Assembly (NCBI GenBank): GCA_020352515.1 | Contig: CP070678.1 | Span: 3,679,982-3,713,009 of the forward strand | From: Phycisphaerales bacterium | GTDB taxonomy: Bacteria; Planctomycetota; Phycisphaerae; Sedimentisphaerales; Anaerobacaceae | Direction of reading: 5' to 3' | DNA: 33,028 bases | Shown here: one piece after another, positions 1-6,861 of the stretch | Numbering within the stretch: position 1 is the stretch's first letter | Layout of the letters: every line of letters begins with the position of its first letter | Program-made: the position numbers and the translations under genes | Notes under the pieces: model-generated | The model's database searches: none | What the model was told of the DNA's origin: nothing | What the model saw: only the letters and a program-made list of their open reading frames with translations

Positions 1-409
1 CTCCTTATCTGGGGTGCTACCTGTCCCCACAAGGATAATATATGTGGGTCTCAAAACATCTTTTTCCATAGCGAACGACGAAAGGTACTTAGTTGAACCA
101 TAGGCACAGCCCTTTCTTTGCGATTTGTGGTTTTTTGCCAGATGGGTGATGCCAGCGACCTCTGGGCGGGTTGAGCGGGTGATGGGAGTTTTTGGGGATG
201 TGGGGTCGTATCGACGATTGGGGTGGGGACGAGCATGTTTGTTTTTGCGATTGCATGGTTTCTCCGCGGGGGTTGGCCCGCCGGGTACGGCTGACGACTC
301 TCCTAAATTTACTCGCGACTTTGCCCCCGTGTAGAACCCCCATAGGTTGCACACGTCTTGAGGGCAACTGGTATAAATAGAGAGCAGAAGCTGGTGAAAG
401 TCAACAATT

Positions 410-445
410 AAAAAAAAAACGCAACACTTCCACATTACTGTGTGC
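410..445 (-). terminator. Possible intrinsic terminator (minus strand)
   Basis: On the minus strand GCACAC and GTGTTGC can form a six-pair stem with one bulged T and a 12-nt loop, followed by one G and ten T. It could end minus-strand transcripts coming from the gene that stops at 1062, about 600 bases upstream. The stem is short and bulged, so this is tentative. Confidence 0.3.
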
Positions 446-553
446 ACCCTGGTTCTAAGTATATAGTAGATAGGCACTTATGCGCTTCGAAGATTTTTTG
501 GAATTTGGCATACAGGTTGTGAAAATGCGGCAGTTCGGGGGTATCGGTGGGGT

Positions 554-591
554 TTCCGGGGGGAATTGATGGGCTGTGATAGCGAAGGGCC
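554..591 (+). repeat. Dispersed intergenic repeat, copy A
   Basis: This 38-base stretch begins TTCCGGGGG and ends GAAGGGCC. It matches 4367-4403 at 32 of 38 aligned positions with a single one-base gap, in the same orientation. Both copies lie in non-coding DNA downstream of minus-strand genes. The TTCCGGGGGGAA start is itself near-palindromic. No transposase is present. It may belong to a genome-wide intergenic repeat family. Confidence 0.55.
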
Positions 592-1061
592 GGTCGGGCG
601 GGGCCTGGTGAGGGCGCAGGGAGAAGGGGCAAGGAAAAGGTGGGGCGGCCGGAGGGGCAGGCGGCAACGGCCGGAGGGCAGGCGCTATTACTGCCGGGGT
701 GAAATGGTGGGGCGGATGATAGGGAATGGTTTTTGTGATTGGCGAGCAACGAATCTACTCGGCTTTGGGTTAGCAGACGCCGAGCGAGTTTGCGGCTGCG
801 CATAATACCCTCGCTGGCGCTTAGGAGTGTCCCGCTTTCAGGGGAGCAGTGGGCGTCCTGGTGCTGGTTGGCGGCGGCGTCGTAACAGGGGAAGGCGTAT
901 TTTTAAGAGCCGGAGGAATCGACCTTGTCCGTCGCCACTACCACGGCGGCGCCGTGGCTGAAGGGGTGGCGGCGGAAGGGAAGATGCCCGAAACGTGCGG
1001 TCCGCATCGGGTGGGCATGGCCGGCAGGATAGGCGGCTCGTTGGGCGGGCGTACAGAGATA

Positions 1062-2594
1062 CTATTGTTGCGGCTGTGAGTGTATGATGACGGGTATTAC
1101 CACAGTTTCATCGGCGAAACTGCAGAGGATGTCACCGGCGGCGGTGTTGTTTGGCGGGCTCGAGGGTGAGCAGGTTACAGTTAGCTCAATCGTCTTGCCG
1201 GAGGTGTTTTGTTTGGCTACTTTTAAGGGCAGCTCGTTGGAAACCGAGACGGCGTTCAGATCAAGGGTGGGGCCTGTGCGGCTTTCAAGGGTGACGGTCT
1301 TTGAGACAGGTTTGTCCGTGTCATACGAAAAGAACAAGGCGGCAGGCTTTACGGATATACTGCTGACGACCACGCCTCTTATGGGTATGCGGACGTGCTC
1401 ACTGCCGGGTACTTTGGTGACAATTTCGATGGTTGCGTCGAAGTCGCCGATTGGGGCCGAGTCAGAGACAGCGACCTGGACCTCAACGACCAGGTCATTT
1501 TCTTTGCCCTGAAATTGAGGATGCTTGTTAGGGTCGTAAGAGGCGATTAGAGATTTCATGTGTATGGGGAGCTTCTCGTCACTGAGCGATTCGGGCAGGA
1601 TAGATGCGGTGGTGAGGGAGTCTTTGAGGGAACCGTCGCCGGGGTCCTTGAGGAGCATTGATTTGGATGCGTGGCCGGCTCTCGGAATGGCGTTGAAAAG
1701 TAGTTCTCTGCGAGTGGTAATGAGCGTGTTGTATGTTCTGCCGCTGATGACAACTTCGGTCAGTGGCGTCAGCTTGTCGTTCGTCTGGACGGCAACCGTA
1801 TGATTGAAGGGGCCGCGGACATCGTCGAGATTTACCGCTACGTCGATCGTAGCTTTTGCGCCGGTCTCGAGCGTCTTGGGCGGCGCGGCAATTTTGGTGC
1901 AGCCGCAGCTTGTTTTGATGTTGCCGATTGTCAGGGTTTCGTTACCCGCATTTTCGAAGTGCAGTTGGAGGTTGAGCTTTTGGTTGAGGGGCACGCGGAC
2001 GTCGCCGAGATCGTGAATAAGGGAATCGAACATGATGCGAGGTCCTCGGGCGTGTTTGGTTTTTGGGGGCGCCTCGATAACGAGAGCGGCTCGGGACCAT
2101 GACTTCTCGAGCTTCTCTTGAGACCACCACTCGGGGGCCTTGGCGGAATCGAATACCCTTATGTCGTCGGGATGTTTTTCCGAGGCATATTGTGACGGGC
2201 AGACGGTGACGAAATGGCTGGGATTGATATGGAGCACGGCCGGTGAGTCCAGCTCGGTCAGGTCTTGCCATGTCATTTTGTAGCCTTTTGCGTTGAGTCC
2301 GAACTTGTGGGCGGCGTCGGCAAGCTTCGCCATGGATACACCTTGAGCAGAAGGAGGGCATACTTTGAGCAGTTGTGCACGGTCTATCTGTATTCCAAGC
2401 ATGCGAGCGGCCGTGTGCAGGCTGATAGGCCCGCACAGTTGGGCCTCCGAGAATTCAGTGGGCGGAAGGTCTTGGGTGTCAGCCTTTTTTGCCGCACGTT
2501 TGGAGTGGTTCAGGAGGAATATCGTCGCGATAAGGCATCCGACGGCCAGGACGAGCAGAAGTGAAATCAGCAGTTTACTTCTTGGATTTGGCAT
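1062..2594 (-). CDS. Membrane-anchored C39-like peptidase / DUF1573 protein
   Basis: This 510-residue protein has an N-terminal membrane segment (about residues 8-28), then a papain-like C39-type domain: Cys54 in LCGPISLH, His127 in NPSHFVTV and Asp149 in VFDSA fit the Cys-His-Asp order of family C39. The upstream oxyanion Gln usual in C39 is not in its normal place, so activity is uncertain. A DUF1573 (Ig-like) domain follows at about 188-285, with the typical SCGCT motif. The rest, to residue 510, looks like further beta-rich repeats. The product should sit on the outer face of the cytoplasmic membrane. Its start overlaps the end of the upstream gene by 20 bases and has little ribosome binding site of its own, so translational coupling is likely. 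C39 domains usually cut double-glycine leaders or act as inactive folds, and no substrate is visible here. Confidence 0.8.
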   Translation of the reverse strand: MPNPRSKLLISLLLVLAVGCLIATIFLLNHSKRAAKKADTQDLPPTEFSEAQLCGPISLHTAARMLGIQIDRAQLLKVCPPSAQGVSMAKLADAAHKFGLNAKGYKMTWQDLTELDSPAVLHINPSHFVTVCPSQYASEKHPDDIRVFDSAKAPEWWSQEKLEKSWSRAALVIEAPPKTKHARGPRIMFDSLIHDLGDVRVPLNQKLNLQLHFENAGNETLTIGNIKTSCGCTKIAAPPKTLETGAKATIDVAVNLDDVRGPFNHTVAVQTNDKLTPLTEVVISGRTYNTLITTRRELLFNAIPRAGHASKSMLLKDPGDGSLKDSLTTASILPESLSDEKLPIHMKSLIASYDPNKHPQFQGKENDLVVEVQVAVSDSAPIGDFDATIEIVTKVPGSEHVRIPIRGVVVSSISVKPAALFFSYDTDKPVSKTVTLESRTGPTLDLNAVSVSNELPLKVAKQNTSGKTIELTVTCSPSSPPNNTAAGDILCSFADETVVIPVIIHSQPQQ

Positions 2595-3852
2595 AACGGA
2601 TTGCTGCTATTGCCACTATTGCACAGGCTATGAGAGCCACCAGGGTCCAGAAGAATGGCGAACGCGCGTTGGCACCGGCTGCGGGGGAACGTGTGTTTTG
2701 ATCGGAAGAGTCGTTCCGGTCAACGGGAGGTTGTGAAGGCTTTTTTATCTCGTTAGAGTCGTGGGGAGGAGCGGCACCGCTGTTGGGCTTGTCGGATACC
2801 TGATTGGACTCGGCGGGGAGATTTGCCTCGGCTACCGTATCGAGCAGGTCGTCGTCCGACAAGGGATGCACGCCGGCGATGTATGCGACCACATTTTGGG
2901 GGTTGATGACCCAGTCATAGACCCTGGCGCCCTTGGGAAGCGGGCCGCGCAGTATCTTTCTGGTTTTCTCGAAAAGGGCCATATCGGCCTGGGGCTTGTA
3001 GTCTTCGATTGTGGCGGTTCTAACGGTTTGGTCCACGAGGTCGAGACCGCGACTGACGTTTGCGCGCTCGGCAAGTGCGCAGGAGTCAAACCACTTAGTT
3101 CCGGAGGTCGTACAGACGAAACTGGGTGCGGCGGCCCGGGCGGCGGCAAATGAGGCGGAGCGAACGAGGTAGCCGGCTTTGGGGTCGACGACCATCCGCC
3201 ATGTGCCTTGTACCCGGGGGTGGAGTACGCCGCTTGCGGTAAAGGTGATAAGGCCGTCTTCGGATTGGCTGACTTCATTGATGCTGCTTAGAGAGCGGGT
3301 AAATCCGCGGCCGGTGGACCAAATGGGAATCCACATGAACAGGTGTCTTTTTGCGTCGGATGGTCGGTAGAGGTCAAATGAGGGGTTGCCGGCTTGAAAT
3401 TCGGTCGTTTGTCCGTCGGGGCTGACGAGGACACATGTCAACTCGTCCGAATGACCTTGAAAGTCGGGTTCCAACAGACTGCGCTCGCGGGTGTGGCGCC
3501 AGACAATGAGACGCCCATCAGGGCGGTAGTCTATCTCGGTTGCGGGGGTTTTTTCGCGGTAGGCCGGGGTGTCCGTGTAGGATATTTCACGTTCGACCGC
3601 CATTGCGCCGTCGTGTGATGTGGTGGTGATTTTGGTGATTTTCCGGCCGCGCTCGTATTCGTTGTCCCTCTTTGCGGGAGTTTGAATCCGCAGGACAATT
3701 GTATGAGACTGCAGAAAGGCCTCATCAAACGACCGCATTTTGCTGAGGATGTCCGGGCCATCGGCGTCCTGGGAAAATGATCGAGTTGAAAAGAGCACCG
3801 CTAAAAGCGTCGAGAGGATCACGGTGTTTGCAGCACAAACGGTCTTGTTCAT
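2575..3852 (-). CDS. Exported LolA-like protein with C-terminal membrane anchor
   Basis: I do not recognise a named family with certainty. The 425-residue product starts at the Met of MNKTVCAAN, preceded by GGAAAGG at suitable spacing. A longer in-frame start at 3957 would put 35 extra residues before an obvious signal peptide (about residues 1-26, cleavage near SFSQD), so I reject it. Residues 30-260 resemble the beta-rich LolA/outer-membrane-lipoprotein-sorting fold: alternating strands and a statement-like region around a WRMVVDPKAGYLVRS strand. A proline/serine/asparagine-rich low-complexity linker (about 345-395) leads to a C-terminal hydrophobic helix (FFWTLVALIACAIVAIAAI) and a basic tail (RYAKSKK). 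That layout suggests a protein exported to the periplasm and held by its C-terminus. It is the first gene of a two-gene unit with the C39/DUF1573 gene. The LolA link is inference from pattern only. Confidence 0.7.
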   Translation of the reverse strand: MNKTVCAANTVILSTLLAVLFSTRSFSQDADGPDILSKMRSFDEAFLQSHTIVLRIQTPAKRDNEYERGRKITKITTTSHDGAMAVEREISYTDTPAYREKTPATEIDYRPDGRLIVWRHTRERSLLEPDFQGHSDELTCVLVSPDGQTTEFQAGNPSFDLYRPSDAKRHLFMWIPIWSTGRGFTRSLSSINEVSQSEDGLITFTASGVLHPRVQGTWRMVVDPKAGYLVRSASFAAARAAAPSFVCTTSGTKWFDSCALAERANVSRGLDLVDQTVRTATIEDYKPQADMALFEKTRKILRGPLPKGARVYDWVINPQNVVAYIAGVHPLSDDDLLDTVAEANLPAESNQVSDKPNSGAAPPHDSNEIKKPSQPPVDRNDSSDQNTRSPAAGANARSPFFWTLVALIACAIVAIAAIRYAKSKK

Positions 3853-4441
3853 AACACAGCCTTTCCATAAGATGGAGGCGCCGGCGGCCTCAGCGACTTG
3901 GTACGTTGCGAGCTTAGCACCACTTGCGCGCTTTTCCGCGAGGTTGCATCCGCGCACGCTCGCGGCCCAAGAATTAGAATGCGACCTGGCATCGGAGCGG
4001 CCGCAAGTGGTGGTCTATGCTTACGATTTTGCATGGTGGCTCTGGAGCAGAATACGGACCGAGCACAATGTCGGTTGCTCGGAAGGTTTGCATTCGCCTG
4101 TTAGGGCGACCCGGCCTGTAATTACATTATCCGCCTTCGGCAGTTTTTCGGCTCTTGCGGTGAATCGGCATAGGTGTAAATCTCAAACGAGCCAATTTGC
4201 TTATGTTGACGCAAGAGCAGGGGGAAGTCAAGAAAAAGGGAGAGTCTAAAAGATTTTCACAAGCGTAGCGTAAATATCGGCCTGTAAAGGGGTTACCATG
4301 GGAAAGATTTGCGGGGATATCGAGGGCGGGGTGAAGGAATCCGGCACTGTAGCGTATCACGGGAGATTCCGGGGGAATGGATGAGCTGCGATATTGAAGG
4401 GCCACGGGGGCGGGTGTTGCGTGGCGGGGGGGTGTGTGGGG
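3853..4441. other. Intergenic region between two minus-strand genes
   Basis: Open frames here are shadows without ribosome binding sites. I see a perfect ten-base palindrome, TGTAATTACA, at 4117-4126, which could be an operator but is short enough to occur by chance, and copy B of a dispersed repeat at 4367-4403. No clear sigma-70 promoter for the downstream minus-strand gene (start 3852) could be found. Confidence 0.5.
4367..4403 (+). repeat. Dispersed intergenic repeat, copy B
   Basis: This 37-base stretch runs from TTCCGGGGG to GAAGGGCC and is the partner of 554-591 (32 of 38 aligned positions identical). It lies about 40 bases past the stop codon of pyrF. Conservation is in blocks (TTCCGGGGG, AAT, GATG, GCTG, GATA, GAAGGGCC), with differences between blocks, as in diverged copies of one element. 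Confidence 0.55.
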
Positions 4442-5392
4442 TTAGAGCTTGCTTTGCATAGCGGTAGCGAGGTCGACTTTTGCGTCTATTACGGCCTGCT
4501 CGACGCATCTTTTCCAGTCCTCTCCGAACTGCTGTTTGTATTTTGGCTTTTCGTATGCGTAGATGATGGAGCGAGAGGCGTTGATCAGCGCGCCGGTTCC
4601 GTCGGGCTTGCAGAACCTGACGCAGTCGACGGCGGAGGCTCCCTGTGAGCCGTATCCGGGGACGAGGAACCAGAGCTTGTCATAGTCTCGTCGGAGAGCG
4701 GCGGTGGTTTCGGGGGCGGTGCCTCCGACGACCATGCCGACGTTGCTGTAGCCTTTTTTTCCGATCTGTGCGGGCTCATCGGCGATTCTGCCGACGAGCT
4801 TTGCGAGCCTCTCATACATGGGGCGTCCGTCGGCGTCGGGGGAGTCCTGAATCTCAGCGGCCGACGGGTTGCTTGTTCGGACGAGGACGAAAACGCCTTT
4901 GCCCTGGGCGGTCGCCATATTGGCAAAGGGGCGGATGGCGTCCTCTCCGGCGTAGCCGTTGATGGTAATCGCATCGGGGGCGAGGGTATCTTCGAGGCCG
5001 GAAAGCTCCGGATTCTGGAGATGGGCCGAGGCGTAGATTTCTGCGGTGTGGCCGATGTCGCCGCGTTTGACGTCGCCGATGACCTCGAGGCCGAGGTCGT
5101 CGGCCTCGCTGATCAGGGCGTAGTATGTCTCGACGCCCTCCCAGAGGTACTTTTCGAAGAATGCGATGTTAATTTTGACGGCTGGGACCATCGGGGCGAT
5201 GATGCGCATGGTCTGTGTGCAGAAGTCGAAGATGGCGTCGACCGCGGCATCGACGTCGAACTCGTCGTTCATGTCGCGGTGCGTCTTTATGGCAGCGGGC
5301 AGGCGGCTGTACACGGGGTCGAGCCCGACGATCAAAGAGGTCTTTTTCGCCTTGACGGCGTCGCAGAGGCGGTCGGCAAAATGACTTGACAT
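4442..5392 (-). CDS. pyrF: Orotidine-5'-phosphate decarboxylase
   Basis: This enzyme converts orotidine 5'-monophosphate to UMP and CO2, the last step of de novo pyrimidine synthesis, in the cytosol. The 316-residue length and sequence fit the longer (type 2, mycobacterial/planctomycete-like) PyrF subfamily. LIVGLDP near residue 20 and AVKINIAFFE near 71-80 match the first barrel strands. GDVKRGDIG carries the signature Asp107-x-Lys109-x-x-Asp112 catalytic array. The later VPGYGSQGA is the phosphate-binding loop region. AAGGAAGG stands upstream of the ATG at 5392. The gene is alone, with no other pyr gene nearby. Its leader contains a strong inverted repeat (5414-5475). Function is assigned with high confidence from motif and full length. 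Confidence 0.95.
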   Translation of the reverse strand: MSSHFADRLCDAVKAKKTSLIVGLDPVYSRLPAAIKTHRDMNDEFDVDAAVDAIFDFCTQTMRIIAPMVPAVKINIAFFEKYLWEGVETYYALISEADDLGLEVIGDVKRGDIGHTAEIYASAHLQNPELSGLEDTLAPDAITINGYAGEDAIRPFANMATAQGKGVFVLVRTSNPSAAEIQDSPDADGRPMYERLAKLVGRIADEPAQIGKKGYSNVGMVVGGTAPETTAALRRDYDKLWFLVPGYGSQGASAVDCVRFCKPDGTGALINASRSIIYAYEKPKYKQQFGEDWKRCVEQAVIDAKVDLATAMQSKL

Positions 5393-5413
5393 ATTCTGAA
5401 AAACCTTCCTTTC

Positions 5414-5475
5414 TTACGCAGGGGGCTCGGTAAGCGCTTCTGGTTTTCGTCCGGCCGCCGAACAGCCCTGCGTAA
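5414..5475 (-). promoter_or_regulatory. Long inverted repeat in the pyrF leader
   Basis: Perfect ten-base arms TTACGCAGGG (5414-5423) and CCCTGCGTAA (5466-5475) flank 42 bases that can add further pairs (CT/AG and CGG/CCG across small bulges). In the minus-strand transcript this would form a stable hairpin ending about ten bases before the AAGGAAGG ribosome binding site of pyrF. A -10-like TATTTT lies just upstream on the minus strand, so the hairpin could start close to the 5' end of the mRNA. It could be a 5' stabiliser, a protein-binding operator or a translational control element. No U-tract follows it, so it is not a terminator. Confidence 0.5.
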
Positions 5476-5527
5476 ATAAAATATGTACCGAAACCATGCC
5501 CCGGCCGCGCGGGGCGGGAAAAAGCTC

Positions 5528-5555
5528 TTTAACCAGGGCCGAGCGCCAATATAAT
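5528..5555 (+). promoter_or_regulatory. Sigma-70 promoter giving a leaderless mRNA
   Basis: A perfect -10 box TATAAT at 5550-5555 stands 16 bases after TTTAAC (5528-5533). Counting seven bases on from the -10 box puts the transcription start at about 5562-5563, which is the A of the ATG. The -35 is only a partial match. Confidence 0.5.
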
Positions 5556-5562
5556 CGTATTT

Positions 5563-6282
5563 ATGAATTCGGGCAAGACGGAAATCCAAGATGCCGGCGC
5601 AGATTTGGAAAATCTCAGGAAAAGGCGTCGGCGGAGGCTGGTGATATGGCTGCTTATAGATTTGGCGGTTGCGAGCATCGTTCTTGGTCTGCTTTTTTAC
5701 CGGCCGGCGAGCTACAGGCCGCTGAACACGGTGGGCTTTAAGGAGGGGCAGGTCAGCCCTTACCTGACGCACGAGCTGTCGCCGCGTTTTTACAACGAAG
5801 CTCAGAAGCGCAAGGCTTTCGAGCTTGTGGTAACGGAGGATGCGATAAACGACATAATCGCGCGGGGGGACTGGCCGAAGGAGTCTGAGGGGGTGATGCT
5901 TTATTCTCCGGCGGCTCTTTTCGTGCCTGGCAGGGCGGTTCTGATGGGGACGGCGGACTTTAGGGGGGTGAAGTTCGTAATTACGATAGAGATCGAGCCG
6001 AGACTGGACGAGGATGGGCTGCTGGATCTGGATGTGACGTGCTTCAAGGTTGGGGCGATGAACGTGACGCCATTGGCTAAGATGATAGCGAAGAGGATGT
6101 ACGCGGAGAGGCTTGCGGAGATAGAGATAGACGCCGAGGCGCTTCAGAGCAAGATTGCGGCGGCTCTTTTGAACGATGAGGGGTTTTTGCCGGTGTTCAG
6201 TGCGGGCGACAGCAGGGTGCGGGTGGAGCGTGTGGAGGTGGAGAAGGGGCGTCTGGTGCTTTCCTTCGTTCCGGCGTCGTAG
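5563..6282 (+). CDS. Unknown single-pass membrane protein
   Basis: I do not recognise the family. The 239-residue product has a short charged N-terminus with an Arg run (KRRRRR), one hydrophobic segment at about 27-47 and a soluble remainder of about 190 residues. That orientation puts the bulk outside the cytoplasmic membrane. The soluble part alternates beta-like stretches (VKFVITIEIEP, VRVERVEVEKGRLVLSF) with an amphipathic helix (about 160-200) rich in Ala/Glu/Arg. No catalytic motif or Cys cluster is seen. The ATG at 5563 has no ribosome binding site but sits where a perfect TATAAT would start transcription. An alternative GTG at 5641 with a GGAGG upstream would begin right at the hydrophobic segment. 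It is divergent from pyrF and upstream of the nusA leader. Confidence 0.75.
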   Translation: MNSGKTEIQDAGADLENLRKRRRRRLVIWLLIDLAVASIVLGLLFYRPASYRPLNTVGFKEGQVSPYLTHELSPRFYNEAQKRKAFELVVTEDAINDIIARGDWPKESEGVMLYSPAALFVPGRAVLMGTADFRGVKFVITIEIEPRLDEDGLLDLDVTCFKVGAMNVTPLAKMIAKRMYAERLAEIEIDAEALQSKIAAALLNDEGFLPVFSAGDSRVRVERVEVEKGRLVLSFVPAS

Positions 6283-6460
6283 GAGGACAGGAGTGTCGGA
6301 TGAGTTCGTGAGCGAGAGGAGGCTGGGCGAAAGTGGCACGAGAGGGCTGAAAGCGGGTTTTTTAGCGGACCCTGGCGGTTTTCCGGCTTGGCGGGATGGT
6401 AATTGAGGTACTGGGGGGCTCGGGGCGGGCGAAAAATATTGGAATTTGGCAAAAAAATTA

Positions 6461-6489
6461 TTGTCATGGGCGGCTTTGACGATTAGTAT
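6461..6489 (+). promoter_or_regulatory. Sigma-70 promoter for the nusA operon leader
   Basis: TTGTCA (6461-6466) and TAGTAT (6484-6489) are separated by exactly 17 bases, preceded by an A-rich upstream stretch (AAAAAAATTA). The predicted start is near 6496, about 365 bases before the nusA start codon. Confidence 0.6.
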
Positions 6490-6495
6490 TTTATG

Positions 6496-6784
6496 TTTGG
6501 CTACCTGGATTGACGGCCGCCACGGACAATGTCCAAGCTGATAAGGTACGCAGGATGCTTTTGACAGGATCGGCAAACAGTGCACGTTAGACGGATAACA
6601 ACTGACCTGTACGAATGTGCTTTGCGCGAGTGGTGGCTGGTAAATTCAGTGTTTCTGCTTCAGTCTCGTGAAACGAACGAGGTTATTTACTACCGGAGGC
6701 AGATGATGTAGTAGGAAGCAAGGCCATATACCTCTGTTCGTTTTGGGCGTGGTTTGGCCCCTTTTTTTGTCGGGGCGAGCTGTT
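6496..6784 (+). promoter_or_regulatory. Structured leader RNA upstream of nusA
   Basis: Between promoter and terminator the RNA can form CTCGT/ACGAG (6665-6681) and TACTAC/GTAGTA (6688-6713). The loop of the second hairpin holds a full GGAGG (6695-6699) followed by ATGATG and an immediate TAG, i.e. a two-codon (or start-stop) reading frame. Further on, GCCCC (6757-6761) can pair either back with GGGC (6745-6748), before a run of seven T, or forward with GGGGC (6772-6776). These alternatives are mutually exclusive, as in attenuators. It matches no riboswitch class that I know. It may instead be a small RNA ended by the terminator at 6785-6818. Confidence 0.4.
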
Positions 6785-6818
6785 GAAGTGGAAACTCGGA
6801 TGGTTTCCACTTTTTTTT
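6785..6818 (+). terminator. Strong intrinsic terminator 44 bases before nusA
   Basis: AAGTGGAAAC (6786-6795) and GTTTCCACTT (6803-6812) form a perfect ten-pair stem with a seven-base loop (TCGGATG). Eight T in a row start at 6811, the first two of them inside the stem. It points towards nusA, with only a weak promoter-like sequence after it (6817-6845), so most nusA transcription probably depends on read-through. Confidence 0.8.
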
Positions 6819-6861
6819 GCAGTTGGTTCGGTTTGGCCGGATAGAGTTAGAGAAAAGGAAT

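Larger units (their letters stand above)
1..1061. other. Gene-poor region, no convincing CDS
   Basis: All open frames here are short, overlap one another on both strands, lack good ribosome binding sites and have low-complexity Pro/Arg/Gly-rich translations typical of non-coding GC-rich DNA. What can be seen: a small hairpin near 26-48 (CCCACA/TGTGGG arms), a run of ten A at 410-419 that could be the U-tract of a minus-strand terminator, and at 554-591 one copy of a repeat whose second copy lies at 4367-4403. The stretch could be the long 3' flank of the minus-strand gene ending at 1062, or hold an RNA that I do not recognise. Confidence 0.6.
6283..6861. other. Long intergenic region: nusA leader
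   Basis: There is no gene in these 579 bases. From about 6461 it carries a good plus-strand promoter, roughly 290 bases of leader with several small hairpins, a weak terminator-like element at 6745-6768 and a strong intrinsic terminator at 6785-6818. rimP, which in many bacteria precedes nusA, is not here. The minus-strand frame across 5332-6585 is a shadow. Confidence 0.6.

Noticed and set aside
71-103. A frame reading Ala-Asn-Asp-Glu-Arg-Tyr and ending in a stop, like the start of a tmRNA proteolysis tag
   Set aside because: The tag does not end in Leu-Ala-Ala, no tRNA-like 3' end with a TTCGA loop and CCA follows within 400 bases, and the 5' tmRNA signature is absent. Chance resemblance.
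497-520. Sigma-54-like promoter around TTTGGCATACAGG
   Set aside because: The GG and GC dinucleotides are not ten bases apart in the required way, and no gene follows.
497-6452. Shared 13-mer TTGGAATTTGGCA at about 499 and 6439
   Set aside because: Several exact 13-mers are expected by chance in a 33-kb window, and the surroundings are not similar.
5332-6585. Long minus-strand open frame of 417 codons
   Set aside because: It overlaps pyrF's start, its leader and the whole plus-strand membrane-protein gene. Its translation is Arg/Pro/His-rich with no domain pattern, a typical shadow in GC-rich DNA.
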